Assembly: GCA_024345305.1 (NCBI GenBank) | Contig: BRON01000004.1 | Location: forward strand, 1,488,001 to 1,552,000 | Length of the DNA: 64,000 bases | Direction of reading: 5' to 3' | From: Mrakia gelida | Lineage: Eukaryota > Basidiomycota > Tremellomycetes > Cystofilobasidiales > Mrakiaceae | Part shown: positions 53,203-63,527 of the stretch, piece after piece | Layout: each line of letters starts with the position of its first letter | Position numbering within the stretch: the first letter of the stretch is position 1 | The notes under the pieces: generated by a model | Told to the model about the DNA's origin: nothing | The model's database searches: none | What the model saw: only the letters and a program-made list of their open reading frames with translations | Translations under genes and position numbers: made by a program

Positions 53203-55628
53203 TTATCGCCTGTTCTGCTTCTTGTAGTACTCTTTGACCATTCGACGGTCGACAGTTTGGATGTAGTAGATACCTGTATCGAAAAGGGACGGCGAGCGAG
53301 TCAGTTTCCAGCGTCGACGAAGGGAAGAGGAGAACGAGGTAGAGAGAACTCACCTCCTTCGTGAGTCCACGAAACAGCCTGAGTCGAGAACCTGTACTCC
53401 TTGACCGAGAGGATGGCTTGAGGGGAAGAGCTCTGCGTGATCAAAACCGAGCCAAGTCAGCGGGAAGAGGAGGAAGAACGACGATGAGAGAGGGAGAACG
53501 CGGAACGAACCGTTCGTTCGTTCAGCCTGAAGTCCGAGTTGACGAACGGTCGCAGACTGATGATCTGAGCTCCTTCCTTGAGGTCGAGGAAGAGAAGGGA
53601 GAGCTTCTCGTTGAGTTGAGAGGAGAAAGCGTAGTTGTTGCAGATCTAAAAGAGGGAGGAACAAGGGATGAGACGCGTCAGTGCTGTTCGTCGGGCTCGA
53701 CGCGAAGATCGAGCAAAGAAAGCCTCGACGAGTATCGGGATGCGACTCACCACTACATCCGCTTTCTGAAGTACCTGAGCCACCTCTCTCAGCTCACAGA
53801 AGTCACCCTCCCACGCCTCAACCTCGCTCCCGCCCTTCAATCCCCATAGAGCCCACCGCCTCTTCGCCTCCGCGACCTGCCCTCTCGCCAGAGCAGCAGG
53901 ACCACTAAGCTGCTCGCACCCGTACGAGGCACACCCGATCTGAAGAGCGACCTGGAGAACGCAGTTGGCGACGCCTGAACCGAGGTCGACGAAGGTGGAG
54001 GTGGGAGTGAGGGAGGTTTGGGACGCGATGAGGGAGGTGAACTTGGGAGTGAGCTCGCCGTAGACGTTGTCGGAGAAGGGACGGTAGTTCTGGTTTGACG
54101 ACGACAAGAGGCGAATGTAGGTGAGTTCAGAGAGGTTTGGGGAAACGAGGAGGAGATGGTAGGGACGCAAGAACTCACCGAAAGCGATTCCGTCTTCGGA
54201 CCCACGACCCTCTGATAGACCTGCTCTCCGATCAACCCCCATAGCTCCGCCTTCAATCCCTTCATGTTCTTGACGGTCTGTTGGATTTCTCCCGACTCGA
54301 GAGCTCGGAAGATGAGGGCGTTGTAGCGAGTAACGGCTTCGAGGAAAAGAGGGAGGGAGAGGATGTTTGATGCGGTCGATCGAGCGAGGAGTCGTAGGAT
54401 TCGAGAGGATTCGGTGGGAGTGTCGTCGACACTAGAGGACGGGAAGTGGTTGTGGGATGGTTGCGGTGGACGAGGAGAGGATGGGTTGGTCGTTACTGAG
54501 GGTGCTGGAGCTGGGGTCGGTGCTGGAGGTGGAGTTGGAAGGGAGGAGTAGGAAGGGTTGAGAGGCGACGGAGGGATCGCGATGGGTGAGGGAGCTGAGG
54601 AGGGGAGAGGTGAGGGTGCTGCACTTGTTGAGGCTGGCGGAGGAAGAAAATCTAGGCGAAGATGAGAATGAGAGCCCAAGTCAGATCGATCGTTCTCGAG
54701 AGGTCTTGTGAGCAGGAGGGAAGGAGAAGAGGGAGGAGCGAAGCTCAACGAAGACTCACTCTCGAGCACCGTCCTGATGATCCTGGCGACTTCCCCTATG
54801 GGATCGTACTCTCCATCGCTGACCTTCGGAGTGAGAAGAATGAACCTCTCGCTCGCTCCTCGGACAGGGTATTGAAGAGTGATCCGAGTCGGTTGGTCGT
54901 CCTCGTCGGCTCCTTCCCCTGTGAAGACTGTTTCCAAACCAGCAGCAATCCAGGCCAGTCAGCTCTCGTCGCGGATACAGGGGATGAGAGGTTTACTCAC
55001 AAGTCCTGTAGGCATGGATCCCAGCTTTTACGACGTCTTCCGAGTGGATCAAGCCCTTCCAAGGTCTCGTTCCTTCAACTTCTCGAGCTTGAACGTCTCG
55101 CTCGACGACCCTCTCTCCCAGCCCTCCAAACCCACCCGACGGCGTCCCCGCTCGACTGGTAACTGCACTCCTAGCTCTCCCAGCTCCTGCTCCTCCGTCT
55201 GAAGGCTTCCTCGATCCTCCCGAACTCGATGGACGGTCGTCCTCGTCGGACGAAGACGAGTCCTCCGCGGCGAGCACTCGCTGGACGGGCGTGCCTGTTG
55301 ACCTCTTCTTCTCTGCTACAACCTTCCGAGCCTTGGGTTTCGGAGGGGAATCAGGGGAGCGAGCTCGAGACGGTGGAGGTAGTTTCCGTTTGTTGGAGCT
55401 GGAGGAAGAGGAGGCGTGGAAGTGAGATTGGGAGTGGGAGGAAGAAGGAGGATCGCGATGAGTTGAGGTTGACGAGGATGCGTTGGGTCGATACCGCTCT
55501 TTTGAAGGTTGAACAGGGACGAGAGTTTTGGTAACGACGACTTTGGAAGCCTGAGGAGTAAGCGTAGAGACCTTGGAGGTAGTAGTGGTGGTCGTGGTCG
55601 TCTTCTTGCCTCCAAAGAAGTTGATCAT
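53203..55628 (-). CDS. DOT1: DOT1 histone H3-K79 methyltransferase
   Basis: DOT1 transfers methyl groups from S-adenosylmethionine to lysine 79 of histone H3 in nucleosomes. The ATG at 55628 starts MINFFGGKKTTTTTTTTSKV. A long basic, serine-rich region follows, with the charged KPKARKVVAEKKRS that could contact nucleosomal DNA. The catalytic domain begins near YNALIFRALESGEIQQTVKN. It then has VYGELTPKFTSLIASQTSLT, FVDLGSGVANCVLQVALQIG (the SAM-binding DxGxG and the family-specific NCVLQ) and YGCEQLSGPAALARG. Further landmarks are WEGDFCELREV, NNYAFSSQLNEKLSLLFLDL, KEGAQIISLRPF and SVKEYRFSTQAVSWTHEGG. It ends RRMVKEYYKKQNRR, TAA at 53205-53203. All catalytic motifs are present. Six or more introns. 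Confidence 0.94.
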
Positions 55629-56136
55629 CGAGGAGGGAAGGAGGGAGTTGGCAGGGAGGGAGGCAGAGCTCGCCAAATGCGGAAGACCCTCGCTTTCCCC
55701 TTGGTGACGGTCCTATGCAGACATCAACAAACCTGTCTGGGACCATGATATATGTAAATTCGAACTGTTTTCTGAAGGCAAACATGTTGAGTTCGATTTT
55801 CTCGTTTCCGCACTAGTTAGAACGGAAAGACGCGTCGCTCTTCGTCGCGACGAGTGCCTGACTTTCACTCGGGAACGACGACTTCCCGAGGGGTTCAGAC
55901 CACCGATACCAAGACAGGAAGGCGGGATTATATCGATCCCGGGGGCAGACAGAGGTAGAACACGAGAAATGATCATGCTCGAGGCTGAAAGGCCGTCGGC
56001 GTCAAGGGGAGGAAGCGAAGTGAGCTCGACTTCTTTCAGGCCAGAACGGCCATCTCCTGCTCCTCCCAGGCAAAAAGTCGCACCAAAACCTCTCCCCTCG
56101 ATTCCTCCCCATCTCAAACACGATCAGACCTGAGAG
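55629..56136. promoter_or_regulatory. Divergent region DOT1 / amidase
   Basis: About 500 bases with both promoters. One GACGCGTC palindrome lies at 55829-55836, and a TATATGTAAAT run (55749-55759) might serve DOT1. No gene is recognised. Confidence 0.4.
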
Positions 56137-58943
56137 ATGACGAGTAAAACTTCCGCCCAGGCGTCTACCTCCACCCGTTATCGCCCTCGTCGGTCTCCTC
56201 CTTCACCTCCCACGCTAGTCTCTTTCTCCTCTTCAGCCAAGGCATCAAAAGAGACTGCTCCCTCTCCTCTTCCTCCCTCCAACCACCATCGCCATCCTCT
56301 CTCAAGAATCGCAGCAATGCTCGTTCTCTCAACCCTCCTCCTCGTCCTCCTCAGCCCATCGATCAAGCTCACCCTCGCATCCCTCCTCCCAGCGTCCTCT
56401 CCTTTCCTCCCTCGTGAAGACTCGTCCAACTCGACTTCCTTCCCTTCCTCAGTCAACCTGTTGGAAGTGGGCATCTATGAACTCAAGGACTTCCTCGCCA
56501 ACGGAACGGTAACCTCCGTTCAGCTCGTGGAGGAGTACCTGAAGAGGATCGCGAAGGTGAGCTCGCTCGGTTTCTGTTTCAGCCCTCTCTCCACCGTCCT
56601 TTCTTTCCCCTGCCCTCCCTTCCCTTCTTTTCTCGAGCAGAACGCTGACCCTAGCTTCCCCCATTCTTCCACGGACTCTTTGTTCGCGATCTGCCTTCCA
56701 GGACAACCACGCTGGTCTCCTCCTTCGAGCCGTCATCGAGCCTGCTCCTCGCGAGTCAGTCCTCGCCATCGCAACGAGACTCGACTTCGAGAGAGCGAAT
56801 GGAACCACTCGAGGAGCCCTCCATGGAATCCCTCTGCTCCTCAAAGACAACATCGCCACCGACGTCGAGCTGGGAATGAACACTACAGCTGGAAGTTATG
56901 CCTTGCGTGAGTCGACTCGCGAGCTCGTCCTCGTTCATCTCCGTCGCTCTTCCTCTTCTTTCCCGGTCGTTGCTGAGATTCTCCGTCTTCATGTCTGCTC
57001 CGATCTTACAGTGGGAATGCCCGTCCCCAGAGATGCCGCCGTCTCGGCCAAATTGCGAGCTGCAGGAGCGATCAGTGAGTCCTGCGATGCGGAGCTCGCG
57101 ATCTGGCACGCCCGAGCTCACCGTCTCCCATTTCCACTCGTCTTGTCAGTCATCGGCAAGTCGTCTCTCTCGGAGTTTGCGAACTGGAAGGGCAACATCA
57201 CGAACGGATGGTCGGGTGAGTTGCTTTCGTCTCTGTCTCTCGAGATGTGGACGCGTCAAACTGACTTCGCTTTGATCCTTCTATCTTCGCCAGCTCGAGG
57301 AGGACAGACTCAGTCTGCCTACGTCGCTGGAGGTTTCTCCGCCGGGGGAGATCCTTGTGGCTCGAGCTCTGGTTCGGGAGTTGGAGTGTGAGTTCGAATC
57401 GTACGCGTCCGACCTGTTGCTCTGCTGACGCTCGTCGCCCTTTCCAGGTCCGCTGGGTTCGCTGCCGCTGCTCTTGGATCGGAGACCGATGGATCTATCA
57501 TCTGTCCCTCGAGTCGTGCTGCTCTGTTTGGGATCAAGCCTACCGTTGGACTGGTTTCTCGCGCTGGAGTCGTTCCCATCTCGTGAGCACCTCGCCTTTC
57601 TTCCCTTTCCTTTTCTCTCGAAGACTGACGACCTTTCCCTTACCATCTTCTGCTCCTTCAAGATCGACGCAAGATACCACTGGACCCATGGGGAAGTCGG
57701 TTTACGACATCGCTGCTATTCTTGAGACCATCGCTGGAGTCGACGAACGCGACAACGCGAGTGAGTCTTCGTCCGTTCTCCTCTTCCGTTCAACCGATCA
57801 TGCACTCATCCCCGCTTTGCTTCTCTTCTCCAGCGACCTACTCCGCTCCCTACATCCTCAAGAACGTTCGTCAACTCCTTCTTCAACCTGACGCGTGCTT
57901 TCGTCGCTGACTTCTCGCCCGCTTCTCTCTCTTCCTCCAGTACACCCAATTCACCCAGCCTCAGTACACCAACCTCTCGTCCTTCCGCTTCGGGATCCCT
58001 CGAAAAGTCTTCTTCCCTGCCGACGAGGACGCTCTCTACAACTCCACTATCCTCGACCTCTCGTCCAAGTTCGGAGCGTTTGTTCAAGATCCAGCGGACT
58101 TCCCCTCGGCCGAGGAGTTCTTCGACGTTGATAGCGAGACCGTGGTACTCGCTACAGACTTCAAGGTTGATCTCCAGACCTACCTTGAAGGGTTGGGGAA
58201 TGCGACGGACGGAGGACCGGGTGTGAGGAGTCTCGTCGACTTGATCAAGTCAGTTTCGTTCAGCTGCCTTTTCCCCTTCTCTCCTTGGGTCTTCGAACGC
58301 TGACTCTCCCTCTCCCGTGAACAGCTTCAACGACCACAGCGCCGCTCTCGAAATGCCCGAGGGAGAGTGCTGTCAAGCGAGTGCCGCCTTCGTTTCCTCG
58401 CTTCACGACGACGACGCGTCTGACTTCCTTTTTCCCTCTTCGCTTCTTTTCAGGAAACCAACATCCTCTCAGTCATGACTTCAGGGAAGTCATCAGCCGA
58501 GTATCTTCAAGCGCGAGCGAACACTTTCAGACTCGGAGCGACCGAAGGAATCGACGCTGTGCTCGACAAGTACTCCCTCGACGCGCTTCTCCTCCCCGCC
58601 GAAGACGGTGCTACTGGACCCGCTGCCGTCGTACGTCTCCCCTCTCTCGTTTTCTTCTTCTTCTCATACTCACTCCTCTTTCTTCAACTCTCTCAGGTCG
58701 GCTACCCTATCGGAACGGTCCCTCTCGGATACTACTCTCCCTCAGGTCAACCGTTTGGGCTCGCCGTTCTCGTCAGGAAGGTAAGCTCGTGCTGCTACTC
58801 TTTCTATCGTCTTCCGTCTCACCGACTGACTCTTTTCTTCGTCGCTTGAACGCCCACAGTGGGACGAGAAGACGTTGATCTCGATCATGGCGGGGTTGGA
58901 AGCATCTCTTCCTCCTCGCAAAGTCCCGTCTCAGCTCGTTTAG
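56137..58943 (+). CDS. Amidase-signature hydrolase, likely secretory
   Basis: Amidase-signature enzymes hydrolyse amides with a Ser-cisSer-Lys triad. After a basic leader, a hydrophobic segment (MLVLSTLLLVLLSPSIKLTL) begins at the internal ATG 56317, so the protein is either a type II membrane form from 56137 or a secreted form from 56317. The domain shows VQLVEEYLKRIAK, HGIPLLLKDNIATD (the catalytic lysine in LLLKDN), IIGKSSLSEFANW, DPCGSSSGSGVGVSAGFAAA (GSSSGSG, the serine pair) and GSETDGSIICPSSRAALFGI with KPTVGLVSR. The C-terminal part carries LLLPAEDGATGPAAV, GYPIGTVPLGYYSPSGQPFG and LAVLVRKW. It ends PSQLV, TAG at 58941-58943. About 12 introns. Potential N-glycosylation sites fit secretion. 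Substrate unknown. Confidence 0.88.
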
Positions 58944-59284
58944 ACTCTTGGATCAGCTTCCTACAGTCGAATAGAGTCCTGCTCAGGATCTCGCTCTCGA
59001 ATTGCGCATGTGCTTCGCTCGACTCATCTCAGTGTGCGCAAGGAGGACGCGTCGCGGCGTCGACGCTCGCGAAAACAAAGAAGCGAAACCTTCTTCCGAG
59101 AGAGGAGCCTCGCGCGTGAAGCCTCCCTAAGCGTCCAGCGAGCGCTCGGACGAGCCCAGCCCACCAAAACAAACAGCCAGCCGAGTCAAACCGTGCGCGC
59201 CGCACGCGTCAACCCAAGCTTCCGAACGACCCGCTCTTTTGCGTTGCACATCATAGCCAAAAGGTCCGCTTCGATGTTCGTCAA
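58944..59284. other. Gap between amidase and tRNA
   Basis: About 340 bases of amidase 3' sequence. It contains a GACGCGTC palindrome (59046-59053) and is otherwise featureless. Confidence 0.35.
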
Positions 59285-59367
59285 GCTGAATTAACCAAGT
59301 GGTCTACGGTGTTTGATTAGAAATCACATCCTCTTTGAGGGCACAGGTTCGAATCCTGTATTCAGCT
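59285..59367 (+). tRNA. tRNA-Ser(AGA), atypical
   Basis: A complete class II cloverleaf can be drawn. The acceptor stem GCTGAAT (59285-59291) pairs fully with ATTCAGC (59360-59366). The D arm is ACC, an 11-base loop with GTGG, and GGT. The anticodon arm is 59312-59328 with loop TTAGAAA, giving anticodon AGA (59319-59321), which reads serine UCU. A long variable arm (CCTC/GAGG) confirms the Ser/Leu type. The T arm is ACAGG, TTCGAAT, CCTGT. Internal promoters are present: A box TAACCAAGTGG and B box GGTTCGAATCC. Two oddities: the second anticodon-stem pair is T opposite C (59313/59327), and the discriminator base is T instead of the G usual in serine tRNAs. No intron. It could be a weakly active or decaying copy. 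Confidence 0.85.
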
Positions 59368-59371
59368 CTTC

Positions 59372-59376
59372 TTTTT
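59372..59376 (+). terminator. RNA polymerase III terminator of the tRNA
   Basis: A run of five T follows the tRNA by four bases, the standard Pol III stop signal. Confidence 0.75.
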
Positions 59377-59923
59377 GCTCTTTTGCGAGCCCGCTGAAGA
59401 GGGGGACGGGAGAGCCATTTGCTGGTGCGAGACCGAACATCCGTGACTGAGCTCTCAAGGGTGCTGAGCTCCAGAATCTCTGGACGCGTTCAGCCTACTG
59501 GGGGCGAGATCGAGACTCTTGCGACGCTTCTCTTCCTTGATCCCTCTGGCTCGTCGCGTGTTCGAACGTCGACGGCACGAAGCGAAGCGATATCTTCTGC
59601 TTGCTCACCTGATCAAACAGAGCGTCGAGGAGACCCAGGAAATCTCAGCCTGCTGCTTCTTCTTCGACGAAGCAAAGATCGCGTCGCCTGCTCTGATTCG
59701 CTCGCTTCCGACTCATCTCTGCATCGCAATCACTTCCCAGTGTCTCTCCAGTGCAAATTTGACGACTTTCACTTTTGTCTGAACTCCGACCTGACCTCGA
59801 AAATCTTCCTCCTCCTGGAAATCAGCAGAAGAAAGCTGAATGACGCGTGCGCAGAGCTCGCGCCATCCCCCTTCGAACTCCCTCGATTTCAGCCCTTCCT
59901 TCCTTCCACCCTCAACTCATCGT
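59377..59923. other. Gap between tRNA and cupin gene
   Basis: About 550 bases with no recognised gene, presumably the cupin promoter. A plus-strand frame overlapping the cupin start (from 59419) has no protein-like features. Confidence 0.4.
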
Positions 59924-61132
59924 ATGCTCAGAACCCTCACCCGCACTACTCTTCCTCTTCTCACCTCCAAAAGAACCTTCACTATGTCTCTTCCTGCCCT
60001 CACCAAGACTCGAAACTCCACTGAGCCTCCTAAGCACAAGATGGTGAGCTCGACGTTGCCCTCCCTCCTGCCTCCACCTCGACCTTCCTTCCACTTCTGC
60101 CTCTCTGCCTCTCGCTCACGATGAGATCGATCTGAAACAGAGCTAACCACTTTCCTTATCTCTTCATGTTAGGTCTACTTCCCCAACATGACCCAGGTGA
60201 GCAGCGATGAGGAATGAGAGCGGAACAAGAGGGGAGCGATGGAAACTGACGTGCGACTTCCCTCCATCTCTCCTCCCTCTTCCTCGTCCAGTCCCTTCCC
60301 TCCGAAACTGCCGACTTCCGAACTGTTCTCTGGACGGGACAGTACTCCCAGGTCGTTCTGATGACCATCCCTCCAGGTGCGTCGACTCATTCGTTCATCT
60401 CAGAGGAGGAGGGAGGAGGACGAACGCTCGATCTGACGGCCTTCGCATCTTGCTTACTTTCTCCTTCTGTTGTGTTCTGTTGTATTCCCTTCTAGGCGGT
60501 GATATCGGAGAGGAGACCCACACCGTCGATCAGGCTCTCACCTTCACCTCCGGAATTGGTTCGTTCAATATTTTTGAGCTTGCAAGTCAAGTGGTGTCGA
60601 GTTGAAGTGGCGACGCTCATCTTCCTCTCTCCATTACATCCCTCTCGCTAACAGGGAAGGCCACCGTCGGAGGAGAGGAGCAGGCCGTCAAGGCTGGTGA
60701 TCTCGTCATCGTCCCTGCTGGAACTCTTCGTGAGTCTTCTCTTGATCCTCGCTCTCGCTCTCGATCTCCGGCGCTGACGCCCTCGACTCGACTCTTCCCT
60801 CCCCCTCAGATCAATTTGAGAACACCGGTGCCACTCCTCTCGTGAGCAGTCTATCTCCTACCTTCTATATCCCTATATCGAGCTGACGAACGCCCCTCTC
60901 GCAGATCCTCTACACCATGTGAGCAAACGAATCGAATCGAGAGACGCGTTGAGTCTCGTTGCTGACTCTCTTCCTCCTTCCCTCTCGCAGCTACTCTCCC
61001 GCCGAGCACAACCCCAACACCGTCCACAAGACCAAGGAGGAGGCCGACAAGCACGAGGATGATGGAACGGACGAAAGTCCTGCCTGGGCTAGGAAGAGCG
61101 TCGCAGAGAACGAGGCCGCGTCAAAGAAGTAA
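59924..61132 (+). CDS. Small cupin-domain protein, possible mitochondrial form
   Basis: This is a single-domain cupin beta barrel of unknown reaction. ATG 59924 yields MLRTLTRTTLPLLTSKRTFT, a strong mitochondrial presequence. A second in-frame ATG at 59984 (MSLPALTKTRNS) would give a cytosolic form. The core reads MVYFPNMTQSLPSETADFRT, TGQYSQVVLMTIPPGGDIGE and ETHTVDQALTFTSGIGKATV. It then has GEEQAVKAGDLVIVPAGTLH and QFENTGATPLILYTIYSP. The metal ligands expected of the first cupin motif (His and Glu in EETHT) and the second (His in GTLHQF) are present. The tail has NTVHKTKEEADKHEDDG, a run seen in bacterial and fungal relatives of this family. TAA at 61130-61132. Six or more introns. Confidence 0.82.
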
Positions 61133-61809
61133 AAAGGGTCGCTATCGCCCGCGCCGGATATGAATGTTATGTGTTCTCCTTACGTTCGTCTCGCAAGTCG
61201 CGAGTCTGCTCAGAAGGGTAGAGTCTGACTCGATGCTCGTGGTAGAACCTGAAAAGCAGAGCTCGAAGTTGTGCTTGGACGAAGTGGAAATCGGATCGAA
61301 GTTGCGACGCGTCGAGCGATGGGGGTCGGATCGCGAGCCCTCTAAAATCTTGCGACAAGACGAAGCAAAACTTCCAATTCCGAAGTAGCAGACCCTCCCT
61401 CTCACTTCTTATAAAATCTTCCAAGCAAGCAGCTCATGATCGACGAAGCCCACCGTTGCCGCCGGTTCAACAAGCTGGGGTCATTTCTCCGTCCTCCCTC
61501 TCGATTCACTCCCCGTCCCTCTCTCTCTACGGCTGAATCTCAACACCTCAAGCCGAAAAATCCTCCAGTCTGAGACGGTATACCTGCCCGCCTATCTCTC
61601 CGATTCAGTTCCAAAACCAGAGGAGGAGATTCAAAGGCGGCAAGGAGGGCAGGCTGAACTCCAAACGTGGGGAGGGAGGGAGGTCGGGAGGCCGAGGGGA
61701 CCTCGATTCGTTTTGCGACCTTGGTCAGTCAAGTCTTTCTTGTCTCTCTCTCCCAACCTCGAACCACCTCCCACTTCCCCTTCCCACACACACCTTCTCC
61801 CAACCCCCC
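61133..61809. other. Gap between cupin and hypothetical gene
   Basis: About 680 bases. It has a TATAAAA sequence near 61410, some 400 bases before the next start, and a GACGCGTC palindrome at 61306-61313. No gene is recognised. Confidence 0.4.
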
Positions 61810-63174
61810 ATGCTTAGCAGCGGTAACAACACTCTCCTCCTCAGCACCAGCCCCGTCAACAGCAGCAGTCCGTCAGGGAGTGGGACGAGCTCGAGCTCTT
61901 CGTCCTGTTCGGTGGGGCATGCTCGAGGAAGGAGTGGAGGAGAGATAGAGAAGGACAGGAAGTGGAAGCTCGAGGAGGAGAGAGAGCAGCTTGACGGTCT
62001 CCTAGAGTGTGCGTTTGGGTACGAGAGTGTAGAGAAGGCAGCTTGGGTAGAGGTACGTTCTTCTTCTCTCTTCGCGTTGTTGAGCTCGAGTCACCTTCTC
62101 TTCCTTTCGTTCGAACGTGCACGATGGAAGGAAGGAGGATAACGACAGTGCCAGCAACTCCCCTTCCACCCTTCTCGCTGCCCTCTAACTGAATTCTACG
62201 ATGTTGGTTTGGTGGTGGTTGTATAGTTGGCCGAGCAGATCTTGAGCGACGATGGAGTGACCCCCCAGCAAATCGGACTCGCCTCTTCGTTCGCTTCCTA
62301 CCGACGCTTTGCTTCGGACGAGCACAACCTCGTAGGAGGAGGATGGCAGGCTTGGATGGTTCAGCCTAGGAAGGGAGATGGAGGAAAGGAGATCTTGGAG
62401 TGTTGGTGAGCATTTTTCCTCGCTTTCGTTCATCTCAGAAGTGACGAGAGCAGGAGGGGAGGAAGGGGCTCAGGCAGGGGAGGGAACGAAAGAGAGTGTT
62501 TGGTTTTGGCAGAGAACTGACTCGCACGCTTTTTGTTTCGTTGGGGCGATGAATAGCTTCCGATACGCTCAGGACTCGATCCATACGCTGTTCTCGAGAG
62601 CGAGATACGGGATCAAGGAGGGAGACTACTCGCTCGCGAAGGAGACAGCTCGAAGGTCGCTTCTTCAAGCTCTCGTCAAGGCTGGATACCTTCCCTCGGA
62701 CCATCTTCGACGAGGATCGAGCAACGCCAATGTTCTCTCCGCTGCTGAGGAGGTGAGCTGCCTTCCCTTGCCTCGTCCTTCGAAGTGAGGAAGCTCCGGA
62801 CGCTGACCCTCCTCTCTTCGCGTCTGCAGGGATCCATCCTCGAACTCCCTCACCTCTCTCCCTCCCTTCGACCTACCGAGCTCTCCCTCTCCCCAACCAT
62901 CCCCCCAAGCCTCGACTCATCCCTCTCCTCTCCAACCTCCTCGGATCTCTCTCCCCTCCCTCCCTCCCTCCACGCCGACCCTCCTCTCACTCCCGCCGAC
63001 TCGCCTCAACTCTCGCCAAAGCAGTTTGGTCTCGGTCTCACAGGACGAGGAGTCCCTGCTGGCTTGCAGAAACTCGATCTTCAGCTCGATCTCGAGGGAC
63101 GAGTCTTCCAGGAGGAGGAGGAAGGAATGAGGACCCCCGTCGCGAGACAGGAACCCCTCGCTTTCAGGCTTTGA
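61810..63174 (+). CDS. Hypothetical protein
   Basis: Not recognised. The ATG at 61810 opens a serine-rich disordered start (MLSSGNNTLLLSTSPVNSSS). An ordered region follows: EREQLDGLLECAFGYESVEK, then LAEQILSDDGVTPQQIGLAS and SFASYRRFASDEHNLVGGGW, then QAWMVQPRKGDGGKEILE. After an intron it continues FRYAQDSIHTLFSRARYGIK, DYSLAKETARRSLLQALVKA and GYLPSDHLRRG, probably helical. The last exon is proline- and serine-rich with phospho-type SP sites (LSPSLRPTELSLSPTIPPSL) and ends QEPLAFRL, TGA at 63172-63174. Four exons join in phase. The ordered core of about 130 residues suggests a protein conserved in related fungi, but I cannot name it. Confidence 0.68.
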
Positions 63175-63527
63175 GGAGGAGGGAGGAGTTCGACGCGGTC
63201 GTTTCGTTTTTGCTTTACTCTTTGCTGCTTCTTCTCTCTTCATCTCTGTTCTGCTCACTCATCACACCACATAGACGCTCTCTCTCTTTCGCTCTCATCT
63301 CAAACTCACACATCGCTTAGCATAGACTCTACCTCTCCTAGATCTCTTCTCTCTCTCGCCTCTGACGACCTACAACGCTTCTACTCGCTCGACTCTCTTT
63401 TGCTCTCCTTCCTTTTGTCTCTCTCGATATGTTGTCCTTCTCTTGCCTCACACACTTTATCAATAAACTCACGTTCATGCTTTTTTTTGAATGAAGAGAG
63501 GAGAAGAAGAAGAAGAAGAGCGTCGCG
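63175..63527. other. Gap before COQ11-like gene
   Basis: About 350 bases of 3' and promoter sequence with pyrimidine runs and a T8 tract near 63481. An upstream ATG at 63491 is out of frame with the next gene. Confidence 0.4.
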
